NCBI GenBank assembly: GCA_033557465.1
Contig: CM066051.1
Location: 101,533,026-101,597,025, forward strand
Direction of reading: 5' to 3'
Length of the DNA: 64,000 nt
Origin: Ichthyophis bannanicus
Taxonomy: Eukaryota > Chordata > Amphibia > Gymnophiona > Ichthyophiidae
Of this stretch, positions 1-10,662 are shown piece by piece. Numbering within the stretch: position 1 is the first letter of the stretch; every line of letters begins with the position of its first letter. A model generated the notes under the pieces. That model made no database searches, was not told the origin of the DNA, and saw nothing but the letters and a program-made list of their open reading frames with translations. Both the position numbers and the translations under genes were made by a program.

Positions 1-716
1 GCAGCTTCCTCTGTGTCTTATAGCCCCTCAACCCATACTCCAGGCATCATCTCCTTATAGTGGAAGAGCAAACTGCAATAGAACACTTCTCCTTTCATTC
101 CTGCAGAAGCTCAGGGGAGGTTAGTTTGCGTTTGCCAAGAGATGTCCTTATCAAGGCTCTGTCATTCCTCTTGGTTGACTTTCTAGGCCAACCGCTACGA
201 TGTCAGTCCTGCGTATTTCCCTTCTCCTTATGCTTCTGGAAAATGCGGACAACCGTGCTCTCATTACAGCCGACCTTTTCTGCAATCTAAAGCTTGAATA
301 CCCCTCCTTGTGCAAAACCACCACCCGGGCCTCCATTGATAGAAAATAGACCTTTTCACCATGCCAGAACGTTGAGCATCAGATGCGATACACACCACAT
401 TAAATTCAAACCCTGTGTGATGGCAAAATACCATGCACTGATTGGCTATCAAATATTACTTCCCATTGGCTGAGGAAGCACAGTATTCTATTGGTTCATT
501 TCGAACCTGCTTTGACAAAGAATCCGGCTGATCGTACTGGGACGTTCCCTCATGACAGACAAGTAATTTTGCATGCAGAAATCGCTGCCAAATTAAATTT
601 GCAACAAAACAGTATATAATGAGCCAGGAGTTTGGCACAGAATTTGGAAAAATTGTCAAAATAAAGCTGAGAATAGCTTGATCATACAGCCTATGCAAGA
701 CTTTTGCACACCACTG
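1..716 (-). pseudogene. Tc1/mariner-like DNA transposon, 5' part with decayed transposase
   Basis: The right edge is a Tc1-type terminal sequence (CAGTGGTGTGCAAAAG read on the minus strand) ending at 716, followed by a TA dinucleotide, the usual Tc1 target. Minus-strand translation of about 340-120 gives helix-turn-helix-like segments of a Tc1 transposase: a LHKEGYSS-like segment, then after a frame change a GWPRKSTKRNDRALIR-like segment and LTSPELL. In this family the region binds the terminal repeats. At least one frameshift and several stops make it non-functional. The element runs off the left edge of the window, so the catalytic DDE domain is not visible. About 370 bp separate the terminus from the coding remnant. 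Confidence 0.7.
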
Positions 717-734
717 TAATTGTGATACATTATC

Positions 735-930
735 TTAATTTAATTTAATTTAATTTTAATTAGCGAGTTTTTATATACCGCACCTTCCATTGATCAGTTG
801 CGGTTTACATGGAACAACAGTAAACAGGCAATGCTGCTTTTACAGATAACAATGTGAAACTACAAAGAAATTCAATTTTACAATTAACAGTTGTAAACTA
901 GACATTATTAGACCATATCTCCCTGTAGGA
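735..930 (-). mobile_element. L2-type LINE 3' tail fragment
   Basis: An AATTT-type simple repeat (735-765) is followed by a tail with the TATACCGCA...TGCGGTTTACAT hairpin at about 775-812. The same arrangement ends the long L2 elements at 1257 and 8707. Orientation is minus. It is a 5'-truncated insertion with no coding sequence. Confidence 0.65.
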
Positions 931-1139
931 TCTCATGATATTTTGGGGCGAGTTTACTAAGGTATGGTAAGCTTTTGCATTTAATTGCAAAATGTAAGGT
1001 GCGGTAAATATAGGGGATGTGGCCATCATCTGTCCTGCATTTACTGCAGGCAGTTGCTGCATGAGCCTGCATATAACATGAGCCTCGGCGCAATGGAAAA
1101 GATGCTGCAGGCATGGTGGTACTAGGAAACCATAATCTC
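931..1139. other. Unassigned intergenic or dispersed-repeat sequence
   Basis: No coding signal seen. A phrase similar to TTTACTAAGGTATGG recurs near 35885 (TTTACTAAGCCAGGC), which hints at an old dispersed repeat of unknown class. Confidence 0.3.
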
Positions 1140-1256
1140 CTCCCCATACAGCATCCCCCCGAGAACACAGTCCCCACAAAAAGAGCCCTCCTCGCATAAA
1201 CAACCCCCATACAGTATCCTCTTACCCAACCCCCCCCCCCCAAACAGTACCCCTGA
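1140..1256. repeat. C-rich minisatellite, left part
   Basis: Degenerate units contain CCCCATACAGTATCCTC and CAACCCCCATACAG. The same units resume at 6948-7500, so this is the left end of an array split by the LINE block between them. Confidence 0.7.
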
Positions 1257-1479
1257 TTTATTTATTTTATTTATTTATTTTCATTTCTTATATACCGCAC
1301 TATTTGCGATCAGTGCGGTTTACATAAAACAAGAAGGTAACCGACAATGAACGAAAGTCAGGTCATTACATTGAACAGGAACAAGTAACTTGGAAAACAG
1401 GGTAAACTATATACATATGCATAACCATGAATGGGTAACTATATACATGTCAGAGGGAGTTATTGGGTATTGGACATGC

Positions 1480-4400
1480 TTAGTGGCTGGGGTTCGGGCA
1501 GTAAGTGAGATGCTTGATAAAGAGGAAATGTTTTAAGGCCTTTCTGAACTGGCTCAGGTTAGGGATCGCTCTGATGTGTGGTGGTAGGGAGTTCCAGAGA
1601 CTTGGGGCGTATAGTCTAAAGGCTCTGTTCGATGTTGCTTTGGAGCATTTTGTAGTGTCTCTTGGTATCACTAGCATGTTAGCTACTGAGGTTCTTCTTA
1701 GCCTGTTGGGTATGGGTGGTTGGATGAGGTCACATAGTGAGGAGGAGGAGAGTCCCTTGATGGCCTTGAATGTCATCACTAGGGTTTTGAAACTTAGCCT
1801 GGCTTGAATGGGGAGCCAGTGAAGCTGTCTCAGGAGGGGTGTGATATGCTCTCTTCTTGGTGTGCCGAGGAGAATCCGCGCTGCACTGTTCATGGCAAGT
1901 TGCAGGGGCTGTAAGGTGGCCTGAGGGAGTCCTTGCAGGATGGCGTTTGAGTAGTCCAAATGGGGGATGATGAGGGCTTGATAAATGGTGCGGAAGTCGC
2001 TTGGTTCAAGTAGGGGGCGTAAGTGTCTAAGAGATTTAATCTTGAAGTAAATCGCTCTTACAGTGTTGGTTATGTGTTGCTTCATGTTGAGGTTCTGATC
2101 CAATGTTACTCCGAGGTAACGAATAGCTGATTTTACTTGTAATTCAGCGTTGTCCACTTCTAGGTAGCTGGGTGGTGTAAACTCAGGATTTCTGGAGATG
2201 AATAAGACCTCCGTCTTCTTGTGTTGGATGCGCAGATTCTGAGAGAGGAGCCATTCGGATATGGTGTTGAAGCACTCAGTCAAGGGGGTAAGGTCTGGGC
2301 AATCCAGGGATATTGGAAGGTACAGTAAGACATCGTCTGCGTATATCATACAACTCACATTGAATGATCTGATAATATTACAGATGGGTTGGATATAGAT
2401 GTTAAACATAAGTGATGATAGGGAAGATCCTTGAGGAACTCCTTGACTTTGTAAGAATGGCTCGGAAGTAGACCCATTTGCACATATGTATTGCCATCTG
2501 CCTGACAGGTAGGATCTACACCATTCAAGAGCTCTTCCACCAATGCCTTTCTCTCTTAGTCGACCTAGGAGAATTTCGTGGCAGACAGAGTCGAACGCCG
2601 CCGCTATATCCAAAAATACGAGTGCATAACCTTGGCGTAGGTTGTCAATGCCTGAGATTATGGTGTCAAAAAGCGTTGTGAGTAGAGTTTCGACTCCGTG
2701 TGACTCTCTGAATCCGTGTTGAGATGAGTCTAGAGGGGCATTGGTATCAATGTGATCTTGTAGCTGTTTGTAGACTGTTTTTTCGATGATTTTAGCAAGC
2801 ATCGGGATGCTGGAAATGGGTCTGTATGATTCAACTTTTTGAGGGTCTAATTTGGCGTTCTTCAGGAGCGGTCTAACGGAGGTCTGCTTGAGCGTGGAAG
2901 GGAACGACCCAGTGCTGAATGAAAGGTCTATCATCTTTGCTAAGATCGGGGCAAGGTCACAACGCAGATCTTTTATCCAGAATGCTGGACAGGGGTCTGA
3001 GTATGCAGTGGAGGTATTTAAGGTTGCGATGGTATCTTCAATAGATTTTTTTGATGGTGTGACAAAGGTGGTTAGGGATACTGAGAACTCTTGTTCGTTG
3101 GAGAGGTCCGGTGACATCACTTTATCAGTCTTGCACAGTTTAGATTGCATAAAGCTGGCGTAGTCCTGAGGGTGTATGGTTCCAGGGTGTTCCGGGGTGG
3201 GTTCTTTGGCAAGAGATTTGACCAGGTTGAAGAGGTCGTGCGGCTTGTTTAATGACCGTTTCAGGGTGTCTGTATGGTATTGTTTCATCCTGTCTATGAC
3301 AGCCCTGCGATGTGTGTGTAAGTGCTGGGTGTATGCTACTTGGTCATTGGTGGTGCGTGACTTCCTCCAGCGTTTTTCCAATCTCCGTAATTGGATTAGA
3401 GATGTCCTTAAGTCAGCTGTGAACCATGGTGCAGTTGATCTTTTATTTGGGGCTTTAGTTGTTGGTGTACGGATTGCGATTGCGCTGAGCTTGCTGTTCC
3501 ATGTGGTGATTAGGTCCTCTAGGTTTTGTGTATCCTTATCGAGGAGTTTGTTCGTTTCGGCTAGGATGCGTTCTTTGTTGAACGAGTGAAAGCTTCTGGT
3601 GGTTGAGCTCGAGGTCATACTGGTGTCCACAGTGGTTCTTTTTGGCTTGATAGGGGTCGGAATCTGGAAGGTGATGAGCTTGTGATCCGACCAAGGTACT
3701 GCTGTTAGTGATAACATGAAATTTTGTGCTTGTTGAAGCACTGTTTGTGGGGCGAATATGAGGTCGAGAATGTTGCCTTTTATGTGTGTTGGTTCTTGTA
3801 CCAGTTGGGAATATCCCAAGATATCTAGGGCTTCAATGAAAGTAGCTGCTTGATTGTCTTGTAAGGATGGCAGGTTGAAGTCACCTAGGATCCAATTTGG
3901 TTTATTTAGTTCGTGGGTGTTAGATGCTATGTTTATGATGTTGGAGAGGTTGTCTGGATCTGCAGAAGGCGCTCTGTAAATCAGGTTTATGGAGCAAGTG
4001 TTGTTGGATATAGTTATTGTTTCAAGGGTATCGATGCTGTTGGATTCTATCATCTTGAATTGAAGGTCGGCTCTAGTGAAGACGGCAACTCCTCCTCCTC
4101 GTCTGTTCTGCCTGTGGCTGGTGAATGCCACAAAGTTAGGTGGTAGTAGCTGATTGAGTATGACGTTGTCTTCCGGTGAGAGCCAGGTTTCGGTGATCAT
4201 GATAATGTCTAATTTATGATATGTTATTGTTTCAGTGATTGCCGTCCATTTATTGCGAAGTGAGCGAGAGTTAATGAGTGCGCACTTCAAGCTGCTGGTA
4301 TATGGGCTTTTTCTTTGCTTGGTTTTCGAAGAGCTTTGTAGTGGGATATGGATGAGATGGTGGCGATGTATATCGCTAGATCCATGATAAAGGTTGTGGG

Positions 4401-4827
4401 AGTCACCAGACCATCTTCTTCCACTGGTTGAGACTGTTGGGATGTGATTTTGTGTTGTAAGTAATGCCAGTGAGCTGGAGGGCAAAATTGTGAGCAGAAG
4501 GTACAGACTCATTAGGGTGAAGATTATGCGCTCCATTATGAGACTTTCTGAGCCAGTACAGAGGAGGTGGGAGGTTTGTGTGAGCAGCGAGCGTTGGGAT
4601 GGCCGCTGGTAGAGGATGTTTTGCACACGCGGTAGTTTCTGCTGTGATACAGGACGGGAGGGTGGGTGTCCTCTCCTGTTTGCAGGTAATAGCAAGGGAA
4701 GAAAATCTACTAACAATAGTAGAGATCTGCTAGCAATGGTAATGATACAGTGAAACACCCAGTAGCATTGGCAGGGAAAACTGTAAACTAGACAGTGGCT
4801 ATGATAGGCATAGGATATTACTGACAA
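1480..4827 (-). CDS. L2 ORF2 protein: AP endonuclease and reverse transcriptase
   Basis: This is an intact 1115-codon ORF. In this family the protein nicks target DNA and reverse-transcribes its RNA from the nick (target-primed reverse transcription). Residues 1-170 are poorly conserved, with a hydrophobic stretch near 96-122. The APE-type endonuclease spans about 180-395, with SRSLRNKW, the catalytic-type Glu in MITETW (E213), ILGDFNLP and SDHK. The reverse transcriptase spans about 560-900: PISSIPMLAKIIEK, QHGFRESHGVETLL, LDIAAAFDSV, GVPQGSSLS and the active-site YADD at 829-832. The C-terminal part has LHWLPIQAR and LWNSLPPHIR. I took the first Met at 4827; the true start may lie further in, because conservation is only clear from about residue 150. 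The length fits L2 ORF2 proteins. It lies upstream of WDR83OS exon 2 on the opposite strand. Confidence 0.85.
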   Translation of the reverse strand: MSVISYAYHSHCLVYSFPCQCYWVFHCIITIASRSLLLLVDFLPLLLPANRRGHPPSRPVSQQKLPRVQNILYQRPSQRSLLTQTSHLLCTGSESLIMERIIFTLMSLYLLLTILPSSSLALLTTQNHIPTVSTSGRRWSGDSHNLYHGSSDIHRHHLIHIPLQSSSKTKQRKSPYTSSLKCALINSRSLRNKWTAITETITYHKLDIIMITETWLSPEDNVILNQLLPPNFVAFTSHRQNRRGGGVAVFTRADLQFKMIESNSIDTLETITISNNTCSINLIYRAPSADPDNLSNIINIASNTHELNKPNWILGDFNLPSLQDNQAATFIEALDILGYSQLVQEPTHIKGNILDLIFAPQTVLQQAQNFMLSLTAVPWSDHKLITFQIPTPIKPKRTTVDTSMTSSSTTRSFHSFNKERILAETNKLLDKDTQNLEDLITTWNSKLSAIAIRTPTTKAPNKRSTAPWFTADLRTSLIQLRRLEKRWRKSRTTNDQVAYTQHLHTHRRAVIDRMKQYHTDTLKRSLNKPHDLFNLVKSLAKEPTPEHPGTIHPQDYASFMQSKLCKTDKVMSPDLSNEQEFSVSLTTFVTPSKKSIEDTIATLNTSTAYSDPCPAFWIKDLRCDLAPILAKMIDLSFSTGSFPSTLKQTSVRPLLKNAKLDPQKVESYRPISSIPMLAKIIEKTVYKQLQDHIDTNAPLDSSQHGFRESHGVETLLTTLFDTIISGIDNLRQGYALVFLDIAAAFDSVCHEILLGRLREKGIGGRALEWCRSYLSGRWQYICANGSTSEPFLQSQGVPQGSSLSSLMFNIYIQPICNIIRSFNVSCMIYADDVLLYLPISLDCPDLTPLTECFNTISEWLLSQNLRIQHKKTEVLFISRNPEFTPPSYLEVDNAELQVKSAIRYLGVTLDQNLNMKQHITNTVRAIYFKIKSLRHLRPLLEPSDFRTIYQALIIPHLDYSNAILQGLPQATLQPLQLAMNSAARILLGTPRREHITPLLRQLHWLPIQARLSFKTLVMTFKAIKGLSSSSLCDLIQPPIPNRLRRTSVANMLVIPRDTTKCSKATSNRAFRLYAPSLWNSLPPHIRAIPNLSQFRKALKHFLFIKHLTYCPNPSH

Positions 4828-5430
4828 TAACAGTAACAGTGTGTCACAAATTAGACTGTATGCACTACTTGAGGTTAAATCAGGTTACAGTGTTACAAAG
4901 CTAAGTAATAACTAAGCAAATGGCTGGACAGTAGCAAATTAAACAGTAGCGATAATGTGAATGAGGTGATCCTAACAGTAGCAGGGTGCCCTAAGGGATG
5001 TTGGGCTATATCGCTCTGCTTGAGATTATTTTTAGTATGGTGTTGTACAGAGCATATTATAAAGGTGTGCATGTGCTGATATTACAATTAACTGCTGCAG
5101 GCATCATAATAGGGGAGGTCATGTGCACATCTCTCTATCGGCTAGGGGGGCTGTAGCACAGATAGGAAGTGTTACAACGTGTGAATACTTGCAGACTATG
5201 AGGGATAAAACATACTATTAGGGATATTATAGGGTACCTGAGATGCTAGGTAAACGGTCCATAGAGAGTTGTCTCTGCAGGCAATAGAGGGCTGTTGCTG
5301 AGGTACGAGGGAGCCACAATTCAGTGTTGCTTCTAGGGCCCACGCCTAAGGGCCAAGCCAAAGGGCCCTCTGGCGAGGCCCTCAGGCGCGGGCCCGCCAG
5401 GCGCGGGCCCGCCAGGCGCGGTCGCGCCCT

Positions 5431-5694
5431 ACTGGCGCGTCCTTTTAAGGCCGCTGAAGAGCCCGGATTGGGCGATGCTGCTGACGCTGCCCTCCTGCCG
5501 TCGGAGGCTCGATCCCCGGGCTGGGGAGAGCTGAGGATGGTGGCAGGAGGTGGAGAGGCCACGCGCCCGACTGGCGCGTCCTTTTAAGGCCGCTGAAGAG
5601 CCCGGATTGGGCGATGCTGCTGACGCTGCCCTCCTGCCGTCGGAGGCTCGATCCCCGGGCTGGGGAGAGCTGAGGATGGTGGCAGGAGGTGGAG
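5431..5694. repeat. Tandem 139-bp GC-rich units in the L2-1 5' region
   Basis: Two nearly identical units start with ACTGGCGCGTCC at 5431 and 5570, a period of 139 bp; the second ends near 5694. Just inside (5380-5425) are three short GCCCGCCAGGCGCGG direct repeats. CpG-rich tandem monomers at a LINE 5' end often act as the internal promoter, but that role is inferred here. Confidence 0.75.
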
Positions 5695-6947
5695 ATGACA
5701 GATGACAGAAAAAGACCACATGGCCTATCTAGTCTGTCCTTCCATATCAACCACTACAACAGTCCCCTTTTTTCCTTTAGAGATCCTCCGAGTTTGTCCC
5801 ATGCTTCTTTGAATTTAGATACTGTCCTCATCTCTACCAAATCCACTGGGAGACTATTCCATGGATCTACCACTCTTTCCGTAAAGAAATATTTCCGCAT
5901 ATTGCTCCTTAATCTGTCCACTTTCACCCTCATCCCATGTCCCCTCATAGAAGAGCTTGCTTTCATTCGAAAGAGACTCCTCCTCCTCCTGTTTATTTAT
6001 GCCATGGAGGTATTTAAACGTCTCAGTCATATCACCTCTAATCCACCTTTTCTCTAAGGTGTACATATTAAGATCCTTAAGTCTGTCCTCATATGCTTTA
6101 AAATGAAGATCACTAACCATTTTAGTAGCCACCCTCTGTACCAACTCCAACCTGTCTATATCCTTGTGAAGGTGCGGTCTCCAGAATTGCACACAATACT
6201 CCAAATGAGGTCGCACCAAAGACTTATACAGAGGTAGTATCATTCCTAGCCATTCCTCTCCGTATGCACCCAAGCATCCTTCTAGCTTTTGCCCTCGCCT
6301 TTTCTACCTGTTTAGCTACTTTAAGATCATCAGACACAACCATGCCTAGGTCCCACTCTTCTTAGGTGGACAAAAGTACTTCACCCCCTATACTATATTG
6401 CTCCCTTGGATTGCTGCAGCCCAAATGCATGACCTTGCATTTTTTTAACATTAAATCTCAGCTGCCAAATTCTAGACCATTCTTCACGCTTAGCTAGATC
6501 CCTCCTCATGTTATCTACACCTTCCTGGGTGTCTGCTCTATTGCAGATTCTGGTGTCATCTGCAAAGAGGCAAACCTTACCTGACAGCCCTTCTGCTATA
6601 TCACTAACAAAGATGTTAAAAAGAATCGGACCAAGGACAGATCCCTGGGGCACACCACTGGTAACCCCCTTCTCCTCAGAGTGAGCTCCATTTACCTGTA
6701 CCCTTTGTTGCCTCCCACTCAATCATTTTCTAGCCCAAGCAGTAACTTTAGGGTCCATCCATAGGGTGCTCAGTTTGTTTATAAGTTACCTGAGAGGAAC
6801 GGTGTCAAAGGCTTTACTGAAATCTAAATACACCACATCTAGGGCTCTTCCTCGGTCTAACTCTCTGGTCAGCCAGTCAAAGAAAGCAATGAGATTTGTC
6901 TGACAAGACCTGCCTCTGGTGAATCCATGCTGTCTCGGATCCTGAGA
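5695..6947 (-). pseudogene. CR1 LINE, 3' part with broken reverse transcriptase
   Basis: Minus-strand frames give CR1 reverse transcriptase segments in order: [14 protein letters not shown] and [11 protein letters not shown] (about 6930-6800), SGVPQGSVLGPILFN and LFADDT (6680-6560), then PLYKSLVRPHLEYCVQFW (6240-6180) and LNMYTLEKR (about 6065). The 3' end at 5695 carries the CR1 tail resembling CATGGCCTATCTAGTCTG. Several frameshifts separate the segments. The 5' part, including the endonuclease, is missing; the break at 6947 joins directly to the minisatellite. Confidence 0.8.
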
Positions 6948-7500
6948 TCCCTCCCCCCCCCACAAGCAGCCTCTATAGAGTATCCTATCACTCAACCCCT
7001 CCAAACAGTACCTCTCCTCAAGAGATCCCCTCCTACAAGCAACCCCCATACAGTATCCTCCCACCCACCTCTCCTCAAGAGACCCTCCTCCTACAGGAAA
7101 CCCCCATGTAATATCCTCCCACCCAACCCCTCCTCAAGAGACCCCCCCTCCCACAAGGAACCTCCATACAGTATCCTTCCACCTAACCCTTCCAAACAGT
7201 ATCCGTTGTCAAGAACCCCCCACAAGCAACCCCCATACATTATCCTCCCATGCAACCTCTCCTCAAGAGACCCTCCTCCTTCAAGAAACCCCCGTGTAAT
7301 ATCCTCCCACCCAACCCCTCCTCAAGAGACCCCCTCCCACAAGAAACCCCCATACAATATTTTCCTACCCAACCCCTCCAAACAGTGCCTCTCCTCAAGA
7401 GCCCCCCCTCTTAGAAGCAATCCCCCCAAACAGCAGCCCTTCTGAAGAGACCCATTCCCCACAAACAACCCCTGCAAGAGACCCCCCCCTCCCCCTGAAT
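6948..7500. repeat. C-rich minisatellite, right part (about 60-bp unit)
   Basis: About nine degenerate units run roughly CCTCAAGAGACCCC, then CCCACAAGAAACCCCCATA and CAGTATCCTCCCACCC. It matches the shorter stretch at 1140-1256. Long pyrimidine-rich open frames across it are compositional and not genes. Confidence 0.8.
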
Positions 7501-7761
7501 AAAAGATTCCCCAATAGCTGAACCCCCACTTCCAGGACTTACCGAGGGGTTCTGGTTAGAAGATGAAATGGGGGCAGTTTTCTCCCATAGCCACTGTGGT
7601 TCAAAATGATGGCAGTGATCTTTGCGGGACTATCGCTAGGGGTCAGCCTGCCATATTTTAGGGAGATTTCTTGATTTTTCCTATCAAAAGTTAGAGTTTT
7701 TCTTTTTATCCCTTAAACATTCTTCCAGTAAGGAGTGCAATCTTTCTTTTTTTTCCTGCAG

Positions 7762-7867
7762 GTACAAACCTCCTTCCACAGAGAACAGCCCCACCCTGGA
7801 GGATCCCACGCCAGATTATATGAATCTACTGGGCATGATCTTCAGTATGTGCGGTCTTATGTTGAAG
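7762..7867 (+). CDS. WDR83OS: WDR83OS (Asterix) exon 2
   Basis: WDR83OS/Asterix is a small ER membrane protein that, with CCDC47, forms the PAT complex. This complex is an intramembrane chaperone for multipass membrane proteins at the ribosome-translocon. The exon encodes [20 protein letters not shown] followed by [15 protein letters not shown], the highly conserved segment leading into the first membrane helix. A polypyrimidine tract and TTTCCTGCAG precede 7762, and GTGAGG follows 7867. The first base completes a split codon from exon 1. The joined exons here give 89 codons of a protein usually about 106 residues long, so roughly 17 N-terminal residues are missing. Exon 1 was not found in 1-7761 and probably lies left of the window. 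Confidence 0.95.
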
Positions 7868-7952
7868 GTGAGGCTGTCCCCGTCTGAAGTTTTGTAGACT
7901 CGTGTGCAGTCTGTGCGGCTCTCTCACTGACCCGCTCTCTCTGTGTCCTCAG
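7868..7952 (+). other. WDR83OS: WDR83OS intron 2
   Basis: This short 85-bp GT-AG intron, GTGAGG...TGTCCTCAG, contains no transposon. It contrasts with intron 3, which is over 100 times longer. Confidence 0.9.
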
Positions 7953-8050
7953 CTAAAGTGGTCGGCCTGGATCGCTATTTATTGCTCTTTCATCAGCTTT
8001 GCCAACTCCCGGAGCTCCGAAGACACCAAACAGATGATGAGCAGCTTCAT
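7953..8050 (+). CDS. WDR83OS: WDR83OS (Asterix) exon 3
   Basis: The exon encodes [19 protein letters not shown], a membrane helix, then [13 protein letters not shown], matching the middle of vertebrate Asterix proteins. The acceptor is TGTCCTCAG and the donor is GTGAGC right after 8050. The exon ends after two bases of an ATG codon that is completed by the first base of exon 4. The reading frame is open and conserved in character, so the gene is probably functional despite the transposon-filled intron that follows. Confidence 0.95.
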
Positions 8051-8419
8051 GTGAGCTCTTTCTGCGGGGGTCTTTGCCTGTGCTTATGAAGTGTAAAGGG
8101 GGTGGATCTTTCAGTGTTTATCAGTGCCACGGGCCTTTTCTGCTTCTTCTAAGAGCTCTGTTTGTAAGGTAGCAGGGGTGGGGAGTTATGCAGAAGAGAA
8201 TGATCGTAACAGCAGGGTAAGAGGTAACTGCAGTTGTTCACGAGTCTGTTTCTGTTATAATGGAAGAGGTTCGGTTATGCAAAAAGATGGAAAATTTGAA
8301 AGAACTCTGCTTGCAATGTTATAACATGCAGCATTGTATAAATAAAATAGTTCTCCGTTGTTCTGTCCCAAAGAGATTTAAAAAGTAGATACAATAACTT
8401 TGATTTATGCTCTCAGCAC
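8051..8419 (+). other. WDR83OS: WDR83OS intron 3, proximal unique part
   Basis: This is intron sequence between the exon 3 donor and the left end of DIRS-A. The open frame at 8124-8324 resembles no known protein. Confidence 0.6.
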
Positions 8420-10501
8420 AGCCCTCATTTCCAGATCTTCCTGCTAGACCAGTCCAGACTAGTGTTTTTTTTCCCCCTGCCAGCAGATGGAAGACAGAGA
8501 AAAGAAAGTAAAATTGTGCCGGGACAACACCACTGGCGCAAAACCTAGCACAGCTAGAGGGCGCCCTTAGGATTTTCTCTGTCTCCAGCAGATGGTAAAT
8601 TCTTCCAGAGTGGCCTACAGAGGCTCCTGCCCAGTCTGCATCGGGGTGCAGTGTAGCTTGGCTGCTTTAGATCTCGGGGGTGTATGAGAGACCTTTTTAT
8701 GGTTGATCTGTTACTTTATTTTATTTTATTTATTTATTTAACAATTTTTTATACCGCCTTCTCATTTAATCAAGGCGGTTTACAATAAACTTCAACTTTT
8801 ACAGAGAACTTGTATATGGAAACAATAGCATTAAAACTTAAAGCAATCACAGAAGATTTCTGTGGAGAACTAAGGGGAGGGGTCAGGTGGAAGTGCTGAC
8901 ACTAAACCTATATACATCGTAACAAGATTGGAGGGTGGAAGGGAGGGTGCAGAATGTGGCATGATGAGTGTGGCTAGGGGTCTTCATTGAATTGTTCGAT
9001 GAATAAGAAGGTTTTGAGTAACTTCCAGAAATCTTTTAAGTCTCTTGTGGATCTTAGCTTTTCAGGGAGAGAATTCCAAATAGTGGGGGCAATAAGAGAG
9101 AAAGCTCTCATAGAGGTGGATATATTGGTCTTTGTGAACAGGCTAGGGGTTGGTATGGTGTTTTTGGTGCTGTTCCTGTCAGGTCTTTTACTTGCTTTGG
9201 TGCTGATGAGCTGTTGTAGTATTTCTGCCGACATGTTATTTTTGATCTTGAAGGTGGTGAGAGCCAATTTATATTTTGCTCGTGAGGAGATTGGTAACCA
9301 GTGCAGGTCAAGCAGGATGGGAGTTATATGGTCTTGTTGAGAAGCTCCAGTGATGATACGGGCAGCAGTATTTTGTACTAGTTGAAGGGGTTGAGTGTAA
9401 TGTTTGGGTAGTCCTTGGAAGAGGAGATTACAGTAGTCTAGCACAGGTGTAATGATAGCCTGGCATACTGTGCGGAAGTGTTCTTTCTTGATGAGAGGCT
9501 TTAGTCTTCGGATCATTGCTGATTTGTAGTAGGCAGTCTTGGATGTCTTGTTGATATGCGCTTGGAGGGTAAGTTGCTTGTCTAGTATCACTCCGAGGTA
9601 ACGAACTTCATTTCTTCTTGTGATTGGTATATTTGCAATGTTGATTGTGGTGGGAGGGGTGAACGTAGCTTCCCTTGTAATGATAATTGCTTCAGATATT
9701 TTTATGTTGATGTTCAAGTTGTTATTAGTAAGCCAGGTCGTCATTTCTTGTATGCAGGTAGATATGGTGGTATAGTCTGGGGAGTCTAGATGGATTGGGG
9801 TATATGCCATAATATCATCGGCATATATGGCATATTGTATCTTGTATTTATTAAATATCTTGCATACTGGCTGAATGTAAATGTTGAAGAGAAGGGCTGA
9901 TAGTGAGGATCCTTGGGGGACTCCTTGAGTTGTGTGGAAAGGTGCTGAGGTGAGGTGGCCGGATGTTACTCCCTGTTGTCTGTCTTCAAGATATGATTGA
10001 AACCATTTGATGGTGATGCCTTGGAGGCCAATCTTCATTAGGCGCCTCAGTACGGCGTGATGGGAAACTGTGTCAAAAGCGGATGAGATGTCAATAAAAA
10101 TGAGTAAGAAGCCCTTCTTTATATTGTCTATTCCTTTGGGTAAGTTATCAAATAGATGTGTGAGAAGTGTCTGAACACTGTGATTTGGGCGGAATCCATG
10201 CTGGTGTGGATCCAGTGGAGCATATTGGTTGATGTGATCTTGAAGCTGTCTCTGTACAATCTTTTTGGTTATTTTAGCCAGGAATGGTAGGCTGGATATC
10301 GGGCGGTAGGCTGAAGGATCGGTGTTATCAGCTGAGGTAGTTTTACGAATAGGGCGCATGGTGGATTGCTTAAGCGCTTTGGGCATGTTGGCCCTGAGTG
10401 AGAGAGATGTTTATTATCTTTTGAATGTATGAGCTTAGGTCGTCTTTGGTATATTTCATCCATGTCACTGGACAGGGGTTAGTCAGATGGAGAAGTGGTG
10501 G

Positions 10502-10662
10502 TGTTTATTTATTTATTTATTTAACATTTCTTATATACCGCACTATTATCATCAGCGCGGTTTACATGGAACAGAGCATATACATACAGGGTAACTGTAG
10601 TGTATTTTACAAGTAACAGGGGTTTGAGAACTTGGAGGAAACAGGGTAAACTATATACATTA
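10502..10662 (-). mobile_element. Short L2-1-type 3' tail inserted into L2-2
   Basis: A TTTATTTATTTATTTA repeat, the TATACCGCACTATTA...GCGCGGTTTACAT hairpin, and AACAGGGTAAACTATATACAT match the tail of L2-1 (1257-1410). It interrupts the L2-2 ORF2 between 10490 and 10664, so L2-1-type elements moved after L2-2 inserted. Confidence 0.8.

Larger units (their letters stand above)
1257..5694 (-). mobile_element. Full-length L2-clade non-LTR retrotransposon (L2-1)
   Basis: Read on the minus strand, the element has a GC-rich 5' region with two tandem units (5431-5694), an intact long ORF (4827-1480), a 3' UTR, a conserved hairpin (about 1291-1320) and a terminal AAATA-type simple repeat (1257-1285). 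Endonuclease plus reverse transcriptase in one ORF, the LHWLPIQAR motif and the RAFRLYAPSLWNSLP-like C-terminus are typical of L2/CR1-superclade LINEs. No separate ORF1 was recognised. The uninterrupted ORF suggests a recent insertion. The 5' side abuts a CR1 fragment, so a target-site duplication could not be checked. Confidence 0.85.

Noticed and set aside
6927..7445. 172-codon Pro/Ser-rich open frame
   Set aside because: It lies in the C-rich minisatellite; the protein is a by-product of the repeat.
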